A stretch of DNA of 64,000 nucleotides from Pseudomaricurvus alkylphenolicus (GCF_011683955.1 NZ_JAAQPI010000011.1:1-64000); one strand, 5' to 3'. Numbered from the stretch's first letter, positions 1-9,697 are shown. Made by a program: numbers and translations. The notes: generated from the letters alone by a model not told the origin.

Positions 1-75
1 CAAAACTGGGGGCTCACCCTGTCGCAGCTCGCCATATTCTTTGAAGGCCGGCTTGATGAAGTTATTGAATTATGA
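1..75 (+). CDS. C-terminal end of a CDS cut by the window edge (possible)
   Basis: Frame 1 is open from the first base to a TGA at 73-75 and encodes 24 residues ending in GRLDEVIEL. The composition looks like a genuine protein C terminus, but the fragment is too short to assign to any family. It would be convergent with the cupin gene that follows on the other strand. It could equally be chance read-through. Confidence 0.35.
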   Translation, partial: QNWGLTLSQLAIFFEGRLDEVIEL

Positions 76-147
76 TGTTATGCGGGAACGCCTAAACCCG
101 GCCTGACACAGAATTTTAGACGCTCCCGAGGTTTGAGTTGCGGCGGA

Positions 148-474
148 TCAGTTGGCCGGATCGTAAAAGACAGCAAGCCAAACGGTCACTTGCTGAGGAT
201 CAGTCCAAGTGACCCGATGGCGACAGTGGGCTGGAATATTCACATGGTCTCCAGCCTCAAGAGAGATCTCACGACCGTTGTCGTAACCTATCCGCGCTCC
301 ACCTTTGAGTAATATCACCCACTCGTGCTGTTCCTGGTCGTACCATTCTCCCCTGGGGGTGGTTTGACCATGAGAAAGAATTCGCTCCACCCGAACATTG
401 TTGCCTGTCAGTAAATCTTCAAATACTTCCTCGTCCAATGTGTCAGGCAGGTTCTTGAACAAATTATCTACCAC
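148..474 (-). CDS. Small cupin-domain protein
   Basis: This 108-residue protein is almost entirely one cupin barrel. The first cupin motif appears around residues 48-66 (EQHEWVILLKGGARI) and the second around 73-85 (LEAGDHVNIPAHCRHRV), with histidines placed to bind a metal. Stand-alone cupins of this size are usually uncharacterised; some are sugar or phosphomannose isomerase-like, so no substrate is inferred. The start is GTG at 474, with an AGGGG stretch about nine bases upstream. It lies 12 bases downstream of the zinc-ribbon membrane protein on the same strand, so the two may be cotranscribed. Confidence 0.8.
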   Translation of the reverse strand: MVDNLFKNLPDTLDEEVFEDLLTGNNVRVERILSHGQTTPRGEWYDQEQHEWVILLKGGARIGYDNGREISLEAGDHVNIPAHCRHRVTWTDPQQVTVWLAVFYDPAN

Positions 475-486
475 GATCTATAACCC

Positions 487-1251
487 CTAATCGCTCATGC
501 GCTGTTTTTGCTGGTATAGCAGCCAGGCACCCCAACCGTAACTGCATAAGATCAACAGAGTGCCAATACCGAAACTGATTTGGGCGTAAGTCCAGGCGGA
601 ATCCAAGGAGTTGGTCATGGTCAACAGATTACCCCAGTCATGGGCGCTTTCACCGAGACCGCGAATCAGGGGTATGGCCCGGTATGGGGCATCGGCTATA
701 TAGGGAGATACGTCGATAAAGCTCTGGCCACTCCACCACAACATAATGGAGGCCGCGAAGTTGTCGCGTTGTTTAATGCTAAAGGCCAGCATCAATCCCA
801 ACGGCATAATCACCTGGAACAGGCTGCCACCCAAAATTGACATAAATCGTCCGAACGGCGAAAAAAGTACGTGGCCAAATTCGTGAAAAGGCAAAATCAC
901 GTTATGCAAAAACGAGCCGCCGATACTGACCCAGGAAATACCGCCGAGAATAAACGACCAACCCCAAATAAAAAACACGCCGAATAGAAAAGCCCGGCCC
1001 CAAAAACTCAGGGGATCTACCTTATCCGGGACATACAAAAATTGCTCTCGCAAGCGGGTGCTGAACGTCGGGCTGGGTTCTGATTCAATCGATAAATCGT
1101 TATCGCCCTCGGGATCCTGCTGAGCTTGTTGCAGGGCTTGCCGCTCCAACCATTTCTTATAGGCAATGCCGCAGGAGGGACAAACGCCAGCAACAACGTG
1201 CGAGTCCGAACTCTGGCGTTGGTATCCGCATTTGGGGCAGGTGGTGATCAT
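487..1251 (-). CDS. Zinc-ribbon membrane protein with M50-like HExxH motif
   Basis: This 254-residue protein begins with a zinc ribbon (Cys5, Cys8, Cys24, Cys27), followed by a charged linker to about residue 75. The rest is a membrane domain with four or five hydrophobic segments. HEFGH at residues 123-127 fits the HExxH signature of zinc metallopeptidases. It sits inside a hydrophobic region, as in site-2-protease-like M50 proteins. An aspartate in the later segment near residues 178-187 (IDVSPYIAD) could be the third ligand. The real substrate is unknown, and it may be a non-proteolytic M50 relative. It lies just upstream of the cupin gene on the same strand. Confidence 0.65.
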   Translation of the reverse strand: MITTCPKCGYQRQSSDSHVVAGVCPSCGIAYKKWLERQALQQAQQDPEGDNDLSIESEPSPTFSTRLREQFLYVPDKVDPLSFWGRAFLFGVFFIWGWSFILGGISWVSIGGSFLHNVILPFHEFGHVLFSPFGRFMSILGGSLFQVIMPLGLMLAFSIKQRDNFAASIMLWWSGQSFIDVSPYIADAPYRAIPLIRGLGESAHDWGNLLTMTNSLDSAWTYAQISFGIGTLLILCSYGWGAWLLYQQKQRMSD

Positions 1252-1338
1252 GGGCGGCTCGCTTAGTGAGAATCCTTTGAGATTCTACACTGATTATAGT
1301 GGCGTGCCGCAAGCAACACATCCAAAGCGATTTAGTCG

Positions 1339-1845
1339 TCAATTACCGCTGTCGAACCGCAGGAAGTGCATCTTTAATTCACCATCCATTTCCAGCGACC
1401 ACTGATAGGCGCGACCGACAATCGACTGCAGGGATGAGCGCCAAAAACCCAGTGCCTCGGTGTTTTCCATCAATACACGAATCTGCCATTCGCCATGAAA
1501 ACGTTCGAGCATCAGCTGCAAGGCTTTTCGGCCAATACCCTGGCGGGCAAATCTCTGGAGCACGAAGAACTGCTCAATATCGTAGACACGGTATTTATTG
1601 GGGTACTTGCGTACCAGGGCAAAACCCGCCAGCTCACCGCCGGAAATGATAAAGAAAGGATGGTGGTCATCCCGTGACCAATAGGCGTCCAGCGCAGAGT
1701 GATCGACATCGAAGCGGCCATCATCACCCGGATTGGTAGCAAGTAAACCGGACAGATCGTAAACGTAATACTGAAACAGGTTTTCGAGCGCTGGCCGAGC
1801 CTGTTGCTCGATATCGACCAGGGTAACCTGTACTTCATCACTCAT
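1339..1845 (-). CDS. GNAT-family N-acetyltransferase
   Basis: The product of about 168 residues has the GNAT layout. A beta-strand pair surrounds the acceptor region (HHPFFIISGGELAGFALVRK), and an acetyl-CoA binding loop follows (RFARQGIGRKAL, matching R/Q-x-x-G-x-G/A). The C-terminal part contains NTEALGFWRS, typical of this fold. The reading frame extends to a TTG at 1881 with another ATG at 1863. The ATG at 1845 is preferred because the conserved fold begins soon after it and a GAG precedes it, but the start is uncertain. The acyl acceptor cannot be predicted. The gene is divergent from the desaturase gene. Confidence 0.75.
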   Translation of the reverse strand: MSDEVQVTLVDIEQQARPALENLFQYYVYDLSGLLATNPGDDGRFDVDHSALDAYWSRDDHHPFFIISGGELAGFALVRKYPNKYRVYDIEQFFVLQRFARQGIGRKALQLMLERFHGEWQIRVLMENTEALGFWRSSLQSIVGRAYQWSLEMDGELKMHFLRFDSGN

Positions 1846-2008
1846 GGTTAAAAGCTCTGGCATTTTAATGGTGTCGGGCAATTAACTGAGCCCCAGCCTA
1901 CTGGTCGTTACCGACCACGCGAACCATACCAGAGGCGTCAGCTCGCGAGAAGGGCCTGGCGACTTCCGGGTCACGAGTATTGAATTCAGCTCAAAATTAC
2001 ATCAAATA

Positions 2009-2037
2009 TTGATATTGGTAATTTTATGTAATAATCT
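2009..2037 (+). promoter_or_regulatory. Predicted sigma-70 promoter of the desaturase gene
   Basis: TTGATA at 2009-2014 and TAATCT at 2032-2037 are separated by 17 bases. This lies within an AT-rich stretch just upstream of the desaturase start at 2064. The match to the -35 and -10 consensus is good, and the resulting leader would be about 20 bases with an AGGAGA ribosome binding site. Confidence 0.5.
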
Positions 2038-2063
2038 GTCTCTATCAATCAGGAGACAAGCTC

Positions 2064-3089
2064 ATGAGTACGACAACCTCAGAAGATCTGTTTGCCGAAG
2101 GCCTGGAGCGGCAGACGGCCAGGCGACAGCTGACCCAATTGTTGGGCAAAGACACCGTTGCGAGCCTCCACCGCCGCTCAAATCTCTTTGGTTGGTGGGC
2201 GATAAGCTCTGTCTGGCTGGTGATTGGGACAGCTATGGCGGCCATTGTCTGGGCCCAACAGCAGCCGTTGTGGGTCGCAGTGCCAGTCACTATCCTGGCC
2301 ATCTTGTTTATTGCCGGTCGGCAGCTGGGTATGGCGATTCTGATGCACGAGGCTTCCCACCGGTCACTATTCGAGAATGTATGGCTGAACGACAACCTGA
2401 CGAATTGGCTCTGCGGCCATCCGATCTTTCTGGAGGTGGGTAAATACCGCAAACACCACTTTATTCACCATGCCAAAACGGGCACTTTTGAAGACATCGA
2501 TTATTCTCTGATCCGCGGATTCCCCACGACCAAAGCTTCGTTGGCACGTAAATTCTCCCGCGATCTGCTAGGGCTGACCGGCATTAAATCCCTGTTCGGG
2601 ATGGTATTAATGAACGCTGGGGTGCTGAAGTGGACGGTTGCCAGTGATATCGAGAAATTACCTCGCGAGGGACGCACAATCCGGGACTACACCGGCCAAT
2701 TCTTCAGGGAGGCCTGGCCCACGTTACTCACCAATGCTCTACTCTTCGCTATTCTCGCCACTGTGGGTCACCCGGAGCTTTACTTGGCTTGGTTGGTGGC
2801 TTATCTGAGTCCCTATTGGCTGTTTATCCGCATCCGGGCCATTGCCGAGCACGCCCTGACCGAAATGACTCCGGATATGCTAAAGAATACGCGCAGTACC
2901 CGCCCCAGCTTCTGGTCTCGCTCCTTTGTGGCACCGTTTCATGTGAACTACCACATTGAGCACCACGCGCTGGCATCGGCACCTTGCTGGCAATTGCCGA
3001 GGCTGCATCGCCTGCTCAGAGAGAAAAACGCGGTGCCCGAGCCTCCGGGTTATCTGGAGGTGCTGGGTAGGGTGTCCTCCAGGGTATGA
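2064..3089 (+). CDS. Membrane fatty acid desaturase
   Basis: This 341-residue integral membrane protein carries the three histidine boxes of the fatty acid desaturase superfamily. They are HEASH at 95-99, HHFIHH at 131-136 and HIEHH at 297-301. They bind the diiron centre on the cytoplasmic face. Hydrophobic segments lie around residues 45-62, 70-92 and in the 220-260 region. The family introduces double bonds or hydroxyl groups into acyl chains or related lipids; the precise regioselectivity cannot be told. The start is supported by AGGAGA upstream. It is convergent with the PaaX-like regulator 12 bases downstream. Confidence 0.9.
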   Translation: MSTTTSEDLFAEGLERQTARRQLTQLLGKDTVASLHRRSNLFGWWAISSVWLVIGTAMAAIVWAQQQPLWVAVPVTILAILFIAGRQLGMAILMHEASHRSLFENVWLNDNLTNWLCGHPIFLEVGKYRKHHFIHHAKTGTFEDIDYSLIRGFPTTKASLARKFSRDLLGLTGIKSLFGMVLMNAGVLKWTVASDIEKLPREGRTIRDYTGQFFREAWPTLLTNALLFAILATVGHPELYLAWLVAYLSPYWLFIRIRAIAEHALTEMTPDMLKNTRSTRPSFWSRSFVAPFHVNYHIEHHALASAPCWQLPRLHRLLREKNAVPEPPGYLEVLGRVSSRV

Positions 3090-3101
3090 ACACTCGCAGC
3101 C

Positions 3102-3917
3102 TTAACCCAGGCTGCGGTAGATCTTGCGCCAGTGCACCTTGCCCACTTCATCAAAGCGGGCCATGGTATCGATATAACGAGCCCTGGCCTGCGTATCGAT
3201 CATCTCGGTGGGCAGTAACGGATCAAACACGATGTGATGCAATATCCGGTCGCCAATCAGAAAGGTCTCGCGGGCGGCCACATCCGGTGTTAACTTGTCT
3301 GCCTGCACCATCCAGTTCTCCATTTCCCGTAAGCCCTCGGCGTACTGCTGCTCCAGGGCGTTGGTATCCCAGAGCTCCATCGCGGCCTTCTGCTCGGCTT
3401 GTTCCAGATCACCGAGCCTGAATACCATTGCTTCTCGCTCCAGCCCCAGGTTATAGAGCCTTTCGCGAGCACGAGCCACACCGCCCTCCAGGTTGTTGGG
3501 ACGCACCAGCAATCCCTGCTTGAACTCTTCAAAACCCACCAGTCTAAGAACGCGGCTGCGACGACGCAGGGCGGTGCGATCCGCCCGTCCCAGAGTGGCC
3601 ACGAACACCCCGATCCAATCTCCACTCCAAGACACCAGACTTTTCTCCAGCGATCTCCAGCCCGCCAGATTCTGGGCCAGCTCACGGCTGTGTTCACCCA
3701 ACTGATATTGGCTGCGGCCGCAGGTCTCGATCAGTTTATCCGCAGACAGTCGGGCCAGGGTGACGCGAATGTTGTTTGCGGTAATATCGAAGAGCTCGCC
3801 GACACGCACAAACTGTTGCGAGGTCAGGGGTTCTTCTGCAACCGAAAGGAGGTTGAGGACGAGGTGCTTGGGTTTGACGGCCAAAAGGGGCTCCGGGATG
3901 CGTGATGGGAGGCGCAA
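3102..3917 (-). CDS. PaaX-like transcriptional regulator
   Basis: The protein resembles the PaaX family of GntR-like repressors. A winged helix lies near the N terminus (SQQFVRVGELFDITANNIRV), and a C-terminal effector domain carries FLIGDRILHHIVFDPLLP. The open frame runs to an ATG at 4019, but the extra 34 residues are low in order and would crowd the divergent monooxygenase gene. A TTG at 3917 leading into PSRIPEPLLAVKPKHLVLNLLS is the more natural start and gives 271 residues. Classical PaaX responds to phenylacetyl-CoA; no paa genes are visible here, so its ligand is unknown. It is placed to control the divergent gene or the convergent desaturase. Confidence 0.75.
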   Translation of the reverse strand: MRLPSRIPEPLLAVKPKHLVLNLLSVAEEPLTSQQFVRVGELFDITANNIRVTLARLSADKLIETCGRSQYQLGEHSRELAQNLAGWRSLEKSLVSWSGDWIGVFVATLGRADRTALRRRSRVLRLVGFEEFKQGLLVRPNNLEGGVARARERLYNLGLEREAMVFRLGDLEQAEQKAAMELWDTNALEQQYAEGLREMENWMVQADKLTPDVAARETFLIGDRILHHIVFDPLLPTEMIDTQARARYIDTMARFDEVGKVHWRKIYRSLG

Positions 3918-4052
3918 GTATCTTAAGCTACAGAGGTCGAGAGTGCCAGCCGCCGAGGGGCTGGGCGAACAGCGAAAATTGTGATGGATCGAAATCGTAG
4001 ATTGTGTTTTTCTTCCCACATCAAATCAGCATCGACACCTGAGGAGTTTTAC

Positions 4053-4346
4053 ATGTATGCCGTCATCTTTAAAGCCGAGGTCAGGGAGTTTGACGAGACT
4101 TACTTTGAAACCGCCAATCGAATGCGTGATCTGGCACTAAACGAATATGGCTGCACGGAATTTACGGCCTGCACGGAAGGCAACTCTGAGTTGGCCATTT
4201 CCTATTGGCCGGACAAGGACAAAATTCGTGCGTGGAAAAACAACCCTGAGCACCGTAAAGCCCAGCAGCTGGGAAAGTCAAAGTGGTACAAATCATACCA
4301 GGTGCAAATCGTTGAGATTCTGCATGAGTATGGCGGTGAATCGTAA
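4053..4346 (+). CDS. Antibiotic biosynthesis monooxygenase-fold protein
   Basis: This 97-residue single-domain protein matches the ABM (dimeric ferredoxin-like) fold. Its core reads YWPDKDKIRAWKNNPEHRKAQ, and the helix-loop with WKN and EH is typical of this family. Proteins of this type can be cofactor-free monooxygenases, heme-degrading enzymes or simple stress proteins, and the sequence alone does not decide. The frame opens at 3981, but GAGGAG seven bases before the ATG at 4053 fixes that start. It is divergent from the PaaX-like regulator, which may control it, and convergent with the hybrid kinase. Confidence 0.8.
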   Translation: MYAVIFKAEVREFDETYFETANRMRDLALNEYGCTEFTACTEGNSELAISYWPDKDKIRAWKNNPEHRKAQQLGKSKWYKSYQVQIVEILHEYGGES

Positions 4347-4367
4347 ACACACACCGCCGCCGCTTTC

Positions 4368-6704
4368 CTATTCCAAGCTCTCCGAAATGGACAAGTCTGG
4401 CAGCCAGCGCTTCAGTTTACGGACCACTTCTTCTTCCTCAACCGGCTTCGCGATATAGTCATCCATACCTGCAGCCAGGCAGCGCTTGTCGTCTCCTGCG
4501 AGGGCATTTGCCGTACAGGCAATGATGGGAATCTGTCTGTTTTCTGCTCCTGCTTTGCCTTCTCGAATTAACCGAGTGGCGGAAAACCCATCCATAACGG
4601 GCATTTGACAGTCCATAAACACCAGGTCCCAGGTAAGGGCAGATGGTTGCTGCAGAAGATCCAGAGCCTGTTGACCATCATCCGCGCATTCGCTGTCGAT
4701 ACCAAGATCCTCCAGCATGAACTTTAGAGTCAACTGATTAACTTCGCTATCATCGACGATAAGTATACGAGCATGTTCTGAGTCCAGCGGCTGCTGGTTG
4801 TGAGCCGCATCGGCTGTTTCTGCTGGTGCCCTCAGCACACCTGCTTCCTGGACGGTGGGTGCTTTGTCGAAGTTTTGGATATTCTGAGGCTCGGCATTCA
4901 GGGTTTCTTGATATAACCCGACAGGTATTCGTGCCGTAAAACAACTGCCTTCTCCCGGAGTGCTGGCCACCGATATTTCGCCACTCATGGCTTTGCACAG
5001 CTGTTGGCTGATGGAAAGGCCCAGGCCAGTGCCGCCAAAACGGCGTGTTATAGAAGAGTCCGCCTGGGTAAAGTTATCAAACAGTTCATGAATCTCGTTC
5101 TCGGAGATTCCTATGCCGGTATCTCGGACATTGATCATCAAATCAACCGTTGCAGCCTGAAGCGTCGGCTCAGCATTCTGTAGCTGAGGTATACTCAATT
5201 CTATTGTCACGCTACCTTTGTCGGTGAATTTGACGGCATTTGAACTCAAATTGATCACAATCTGACAAATACGAACAAGGTCACCCACCAGCTCTTGGCG
5301 GATATTGGGATCAAGCATGATTTCAAAAGACAATCCCTTTTCTTCGGCATTTTGCTGCAATGTAGCTCTCAAATGATCGACAACCTGATGTATCGAAAAG
5401 GCAGAGTTTTCCAGTTTGAGCTTTCCGGATTCTATCTTGGAGAAATCCAGTATATCGTTGATGATGGTCATCAGGTGGCGGGCGGACAAATCAATGTTAC
5501 TGACAAACTGCCTTTGCTTACTGCTCAGTTGAGTCTTCTGCAACAAGCTCGTCATGCCCACGACACCATTCATTGGCGTTCTGATTTCGTGGCTCATATT
5601 AGCGAGAAATTCAGACTTGGCTTTTGTTGCGGCGTTTGCCTGCTCGATGGTCTCTTGTAGTTCCTGGTTTTTTATACGCAGTTTACTGGTCTGATCGATC
5701 ACTCGACTTCTCAGCTCGCCCTGTTTCAACAGCAGCGAACGACTAAAGAGTGCCAAAATAAGCGATGCCATTATCGACACGGTAATCAAAGACAACATCA
5801 ACAGATTACTTTGCGATATGGGATTGTTCACAGGGTAGATATCAAGTGACCATTCAGAGCCGGATATGTCAAATTCATAGCGGGGAACTCCCGCCTCATT
5901 TTCTGTGCACCGATCGACAATGGTATTTTCAGGATAACGGAATGCACCTCCTGTTTCTCCGCGTAAACAAAATCGGAAGGCTTCAAGATAGTAGTCGGGC
6001 AGTGAACGATTGAAAATAGGGCCCAGCGAATTTCCTGAGACAATAAAACCGGAGATGTTCCCGTCACGGGTAATCGGATAGGTGATAAAATAATGAGGCG
6101 CGGGCACGGCTGGTATGGGTTCAGACAAACCACTGATGTAGGCCTTGCCGGATTGCAGCACAACTTCGGTGTTTCGGTAAACAGGGCGATTCACTCCGAT
6201 ATTTCGCCCAAGAAAGTTCCTTACGATTTTCTCTTTCGGATAATGGTAAGCCACCGCCGTTAACCACCCGTCGTGACCCAAAAGCGGTTTGGGTTGAAAG
6301 GACGCGTAGTCAAAGTCAAAAAAGCGAAAGTCGCTAAAGACTTCGCTGTTTTTCTGGCGAATCTTATTCTGAATTTTATCGGCATCAGCAACAGGGCTGT
6401 AAACCAACCAGCTCAGAACAAAATCGCTGATTCTCTCATCTTGATAGGCGAGTCTGATAAATTGCTGAAATTCATCGTAGGAAACCCACTCCGAACTGGA
6501 AAACAAATGGGCGACTGAGGCGACCTGAAGAGTACGTTGACGAAACCCGGCTTCGATATTTCCGCCGATGGATTGGGTTTGCTCGTAGATCACGTCCCTC
6601 TGACGAGCTTGTTCTTGTTGGCGAACGGTGGTGAAGACACCCAGTGTCAATAACAAACCGGTGGATAGCACCAGCAAAAACACCCAGTTAGCCATCTTGT
6701 TCAT
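4368..6704 (-). CDS. CHASE-domain hybrid sensor histidine kinase
   Basis: The 778-residue protein starts with a membrane helix (residues 7-25), followed by a periplasmic CHASE sensor domain (about 50-280). A second membrane helix (302-322) and a short coiled linker (330-360) come next. The HisKA domain has the H-box [10 protein letters not shown] with phospho-acceptor His372. An HATPase_c domain (about 470-610) includes [11 protein letters not shown] receiver domain at 665-770 has acceptor Asp698 ([11 protein letters not shown]) and the conserved KP at 754-755. CHASE domains bind small extracellular ligands, but which one is unknown here. No separate output regulator lies next to it. It starts six bases after the VOC gene, so the two are probably cotranscribed. 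Confidence 0.93.
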   Translation of the reverse strand: MNKMANWVFLLVLSTGLLLTLGVFTTVRQQEQARQRDVIYEQTQSIGGNIEAGFRQRTLQVASVAHLFSSSEWVSYDEFQQFIRLAYQDERISDFVLSWLVYSPVADADKIQNKIRQKNSEVFSDFRFFDFDYASFQPKPLLGHDGWLTAVAYHYPKEKIVRNFLGRNIGVNRPVYRNTEVVLQSGKAYISGLSEPIPAVPAPHYFITYPITRDGNISGFIVSGNSLGPIFNRSLPDYYLEAFRFCLRGETGGAFRYPENTIVDRCTENEAGVPRYEFDISGSEWSLDIYPVNNPISQSNLLMLSLITVSIMASLILALFSRSLLLKQGELRSRVIDQTSKLRIKNQELQETIEQANAATKAKSEFLANMSHEIRTPMNGVVGMTSLLQKTQLSSKQRQFVSNIDLSARHLMTIINDILDFSKIESGKLKLENSAFSIHQVVDHLRATLQQNAEEKGLSFEIMLDPNIRQELVGDLVRICQIVINLSSNAVKFTDKGSVTIELSIPQLQNAEPTLQAATVDLMINVRDTGIGISENEIHELFDNFTQADSSITRRFGGTGLGLSISQQLCKAMSGEISVASTPGEGSCFTARIPVGLYQETLNAEPQNIQNFDKAPTVQEAGVLRAPAETADAAHNQQPLDSEHARILIVDDSEVNQLTLKFMLEDLGIDSECADDGQQALDLLQQPSALTWDLVFMDCQMPVMDGFSATRLIREGKAGAENRQIPIIACTANALAGDDKRCLAAGMDDYIAKPVEEEEVVRKLKRWLPDLSISESLE

Positions 6705-6709
6705 GGATG

Positions 6710-7066
6710 TTACTCGAAAAAACAGATCTTGTTTCTGTCCAAGTCCCGTACATAGGCTGAGTATCGCCCGGATCGTTCTTTCGGTTCACCTTCGTCCACA
6801 CCACCTGATGAGAGTGCCTTTGCATACAGCCGGTCCACTTCTGAGGCAGAATCCAGGTTGAAGCCGACCATGGTGCCATTGCCGTTTGTTGCAGGCTGGC
6901 CATCAAAGGGTTCCGCCAGGGCAAACATAAAGTCCGGACCAGCCCACAGGGTCATACGTCCCTCAGCATGGATCTTGTTGATACCGCTGCCTGCAAAAAG
7001 AGCATCATAAAAACCGACCGAAGTGGCCATGTCATTGGTGCCAAAGACAAAATAGTTCATTTTCAT
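6710..7066 (-). CDS. VOC-family (glyoxalase/bleomycin-resistance fold) protein
   Basis: This 118-residue protein has the paired beta-alpha-beta-beta-beta architecture of the vicinal oxygen chelate superfamily. It begins [21 protein letters not shown] and ends [21 protein letters not shown], where the final Glu is a usual metal ligand. It resembles the small glyoxalase-like proteins of unknown substrate. AAAGGGGACAC lies upstream of the ATG at 7066. The six-base gap to the CHASE kinase suggests an operon, though a functional link is not obvious. Confidence 0.85.
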   Translation of the reverse strand: MKMNYFVFGTNDMATSVGFYDALFAGSGINKIHAEGRMTLWAGPDFMFALAEPFDGQPATNGNGTMVGFNLDSASEVDRLYAKALSSGGVDEGEPKERSGRYSAYVRDLDRNKICFFE

Positions 7067-7442
7067 GATGAGTGTCCCCTTTAACTGAATTGACCGTCAT
7101 CGCGCATTACGCCTATACCTGGCTCGCCGCAGGCCCAAAGTCACCTTATGAGGCAAGATTAGCAGGTTTTGAAGGCATAAACCCGTTGTCAAGGGAGTTC
7201 CAGTGCAGCGCTCACACTGGGTTCTGGGTAAGCATACGATTATTGCGGTCTTGGGCTTGCTTCTCTGCGCGCAGGGAATTCATCGGCGTAGGGTATACCG
7301 GTTGACTATATAGTTGGTGAACATATGGGCATCAATATTGACCGGATTGTCACGCATTCCGTAGCAGCGGGCTCCGACCGCGACGGGAACTCTGCTGATT
7401 AACAGAGTCAATGCTTCTACTCTTAGAAGAAAATACCGAATC
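7067..7442. other. Intergenic stretch, no gene assigned
   Basis: These 376 bases separate the VOC gene from the small protein gene at 7443. The minus strand has an open frame of 73 codons (7280-7501), but it overlaps the end of the neighbouring gene and has no recognisable homology, so it is not called. I see no tRNA, strong terminator or repeat here. The region should contain the promoter of the VOC-kinase pair. Confidence 0.5.
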
Positions 7443-7799
7443 TCAGGCATGATAAGAACAACCACCGATAAGAATTTCTCCATCATGTTCTCTAAATTCA
7501 TACATCAGTAAACCGGGTTCCTTTCGTGATTCGAAGTTGACTTTCCAAATGACGATCACGTTATCCGGATTGCGGTGGATAGCGACGAAGTCGGAGATGG
7601 TGTGTTTTCCAAAGGTGTCGTAGTTCTCATTTATCTGTCGATTAAATTCACTTTCAGGAAAGGTTTGCTCAGGTGTTGCCGATAAGAAAAATCGACAAAA
7701 CCCCTGGAAGTCCTTTTTATTCCACGAATCTTCCGTATGTTCAGCGAGTGATTTAACGGTGTCTAGAATTTCGTTATCGCTGAATGCAGTCAATTTCAT
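7443..7799 (-). CDS. Small soluble protein, possibly NTF2/SnoaL-like
   Basis: This is a 118-residue protein that I do not recognise with certainty. A helical N terminus (ILDTVKSLAEHTEDSWNKKD) precedes a beta-rich C-terminal half (DFVAIHRNPDNVIVIWKVNF, GLLMYEFREHDGEILIGGCS). That is the order expected of an NTF2-like cone fold such as SnoaL or nuclear transport factor 2-like proteins. There is no signal peptide or membrane segment. AAGGAAACAGC directly before the ATG supports the start. It lies 25 bases downstream of the peptide transporter on the same strand. Confidence 0.6.
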   Translation of the reverse strand: MKLTAFSDNEILDTVKSLAEHTEDSWNKKDFQGFCRFFLSATPEQTFPESEFNRQINENYDTFGKHTISDFVAIHRNPDNVIVIWKVNFESRKEPGLLMYEFREHDGEILIGGCSYHA

Positions 7800-7824
7800 G
7801 CTGTTTCCTTAGAATGTGTAGAAC

Positions 7825-9453
7825 TCAATGTACGCCGTGCATTCCCTTCTTCAACAAGGGCGCCAGCAGCAACATAAACACACCCACTCCAATACCGGTC
7901 CACATCAGGAATTCATACAGCTCGGTATAAGTGGTCAGAGCAAGGGCCAAGTCCTGGGATTCGCCACCGGTAGTATCGATGGCCGCCATCTTGCCAATCC
8001 GGGTTGCTACGGTCTCCGACAGAGCTGTGGCCAAAAACCAGGTCCCCATACTGACTCCAACAACCCGTTTGATGGACAGTTTGGTGACAGCTGAAAGGCC
8101 AACCGGTGACAGGCAGAGTTCGCCGGTGGTATGCAACAGGTAGGCGAGGGTCAGCCAGACAACGGCAACCTTGCCGTCTTCGCCCAAAAAGCTGGCGCCG
8201 ACAACCATGGCGCCGAAGCCAAGGCCGGCCTGGATAATGCCGAGGGCAAATTTTACCGGGGTGCTGGGTTCCCAGCCCCGTTTGGCCAGCCACACCCAGA
8301 GGCCGGCGAACAGCGGTGCGCAGACGATGATAAAGAAGGGGTTGAGCGAGCCAAACATGGAGGCGCGCAATTCCGTTCCCATCACATTGCGGTCAACCAC
8401 GCGGTCGGCGTAGAGGGTCATGCTGCCTGCAGACTGCTCGAACAGCGCCCAAAATACCACCGAGGAAGCGATGAGAACCATCAGCACCAGCGTGCGTTGG
8501 AACTCTTCTTTTGTGCCCTTCATCAATGCATAGAGTGGAATACCGGCCAGAGCAATGACCAATAGAACATTTTGAGTGGCGTGTACAACGATTTCATTCT
8601 GCAGCAACAGCCAAACCACGGCCAGTGAGGCGATTCCCGCCAGGTAGATAATCCACTCGCGGTTGATGGGGCCCAAGAGCTTTTCTTTGAGAGATTCCGG
8701 GTCAGCTGGTTCAGCCAGTCCGTTCAGATATTTTTGACCTTTCAAAAAGGTGAACAGGCCCAACAGCATACCGATACCCGCAGCACCAAAGCCGTAGCCC
8801 CAACCAAAGGTTTCGCCAAGCCAGCCACACAGCAAAATGGCGGTGAAGGAGCCCAGGTTGATGCCCATATAGAAGATGGTGAATCCGGCGTCACGGCGAG
8901 GGTCATCCTGCGCGTACAGCTGGCCGACAATGGTGGAGATATTGGGTTTGAGGAAGCCTACTCCCACAGCGATCAGAGCCAGGGCCAGAAAGAAGACTTT
9001 CAGTGCCACGACGTCCTGAATGATGACACCTTCGCTCAGCAACGTGCCTGCCTTGAGTATTTCGCCGCTATTGAGCGTGATGTCGGTTGTCAGCACGGTG
9101 CCGGCAGCGTATTGCACCGCTTGTTGGCCTTCCACCGCCATGAGTGCATGGCCACCGGTGAGCAGCAGGGCGCCGAATACCACGGCCTTGCGCATGCCCA
9201 AGTAGCGGTCGGCCAGCAGGCCTCCGATAACGGGCAGGGCGTAAACCAGGCCCGCGTAGGCACCCAAGACGTCGTAGCCGGCGCTATCGGTGAAGAGATG
9301 GTACTTGGTCAAATACAGCAACAGCAGGTACTTCATGCCGTAGAAGGAGAAACGCTCCCAAAGCTCGGTGGCAAAACACACATAGAGTCCCTTGGGATGG
9401 CCGAACAGTTCGTCGCTCGCCAGGGCGGTGGTGGGGATGGATGTGGTGGTCAT
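7825..9453 (-). CDS. POT-family proton-dependent oligopeptide transporter
   Basis: The 542-residue protein has about 14 hydrophobic segments and the signatures of proton-dependent oligopeptide transporters in the major facilitator superfamily. These include GLLADRYLGMRKAV near residues 79-92 and FYMGINLGSF near 195-204 (the FYxxINxG motif). The N-terminal E33-R-F-S-F-Y segment (ELWERFSFYG) is the family's ExxERFxYY proton-coupling motif with small changes. Members import di- and tripeptides across the inner membrane. The gene may form a unit with the small gene downstream. Confidence 0.93.
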   Translation of the reverse strand: MTTTSIPTTALASDELFGHPKGLYVCFATELWERFSFYGMKYLLLLYLTKYHLFTDSAGYDVLGAYAGLVYALPVIGGLLADRYLGMRKAVVFGALLLTGGHALMAVEGQQAVQYAAGTVLTTDITLNSGEILKAGTLLSEGVIIQDVVALKVFFLALALIAVGVGFLKPNISTIVGQLYAQDDPRRDAGFTIFYMGINLGSFTAILLCGWLGETFGWGYGFGAAGIGMLLGLFTFLKGQKYLNGLAEPADPESLKEKLLGPINREWIIYLAGIASLAVVWLLLQNEIVVHATQNVLLVIALAGIPLYALMKGTKEEFQRTLVLMVLIASSVVFWALFEQSAGSMTLYADRVVDRNVMGTELRASMFGSLNPFFIIVCAPLFAGLWVWLAKRGWEPSTPVKFALGIIQAGLGFGAMVVGASFLGEDGKVAVVWLTLAYLLHTTGELCLSPVGLSAVTKLSIKRVVGVSMGTWFLATALSETVATRIGKMAAIDTTGGESQDLALALTTYTELYEFLMWTGIGVGVFMLLLAPLLKKGMHGVH

Positions 9454-9697
9454 AAAGTGTCCGCGTTATCGTTATTTCGGGGCTGTTGTACCCCTTTAGG
9501 ACGGTTAAGCGACGAAATACCGCAAAGGAACATCGACCTCTATTGAGGATCGTCGGCAGCCATTGGTCGGATTTTGGGTCAAGTATGTCCCAAACAGACT
9601 AAGATAAAGAGTGAAGGCGTTGCAATGATCTTGCTGAATTTCCTGGGCTCTTTACGGTATTTTGCCGCTGGGGGCCTCTGACTGGAGGAGGTATCCG

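Noticed and set aside
7280-7501. 73-codon frame on the minus strand next to the small protein gene
   Set aside because: It overlaps the real gene at 7443-7799 on the same strand and has no ribosome binding site or recognisable domain. A decayed gene piece cannot be excluded.
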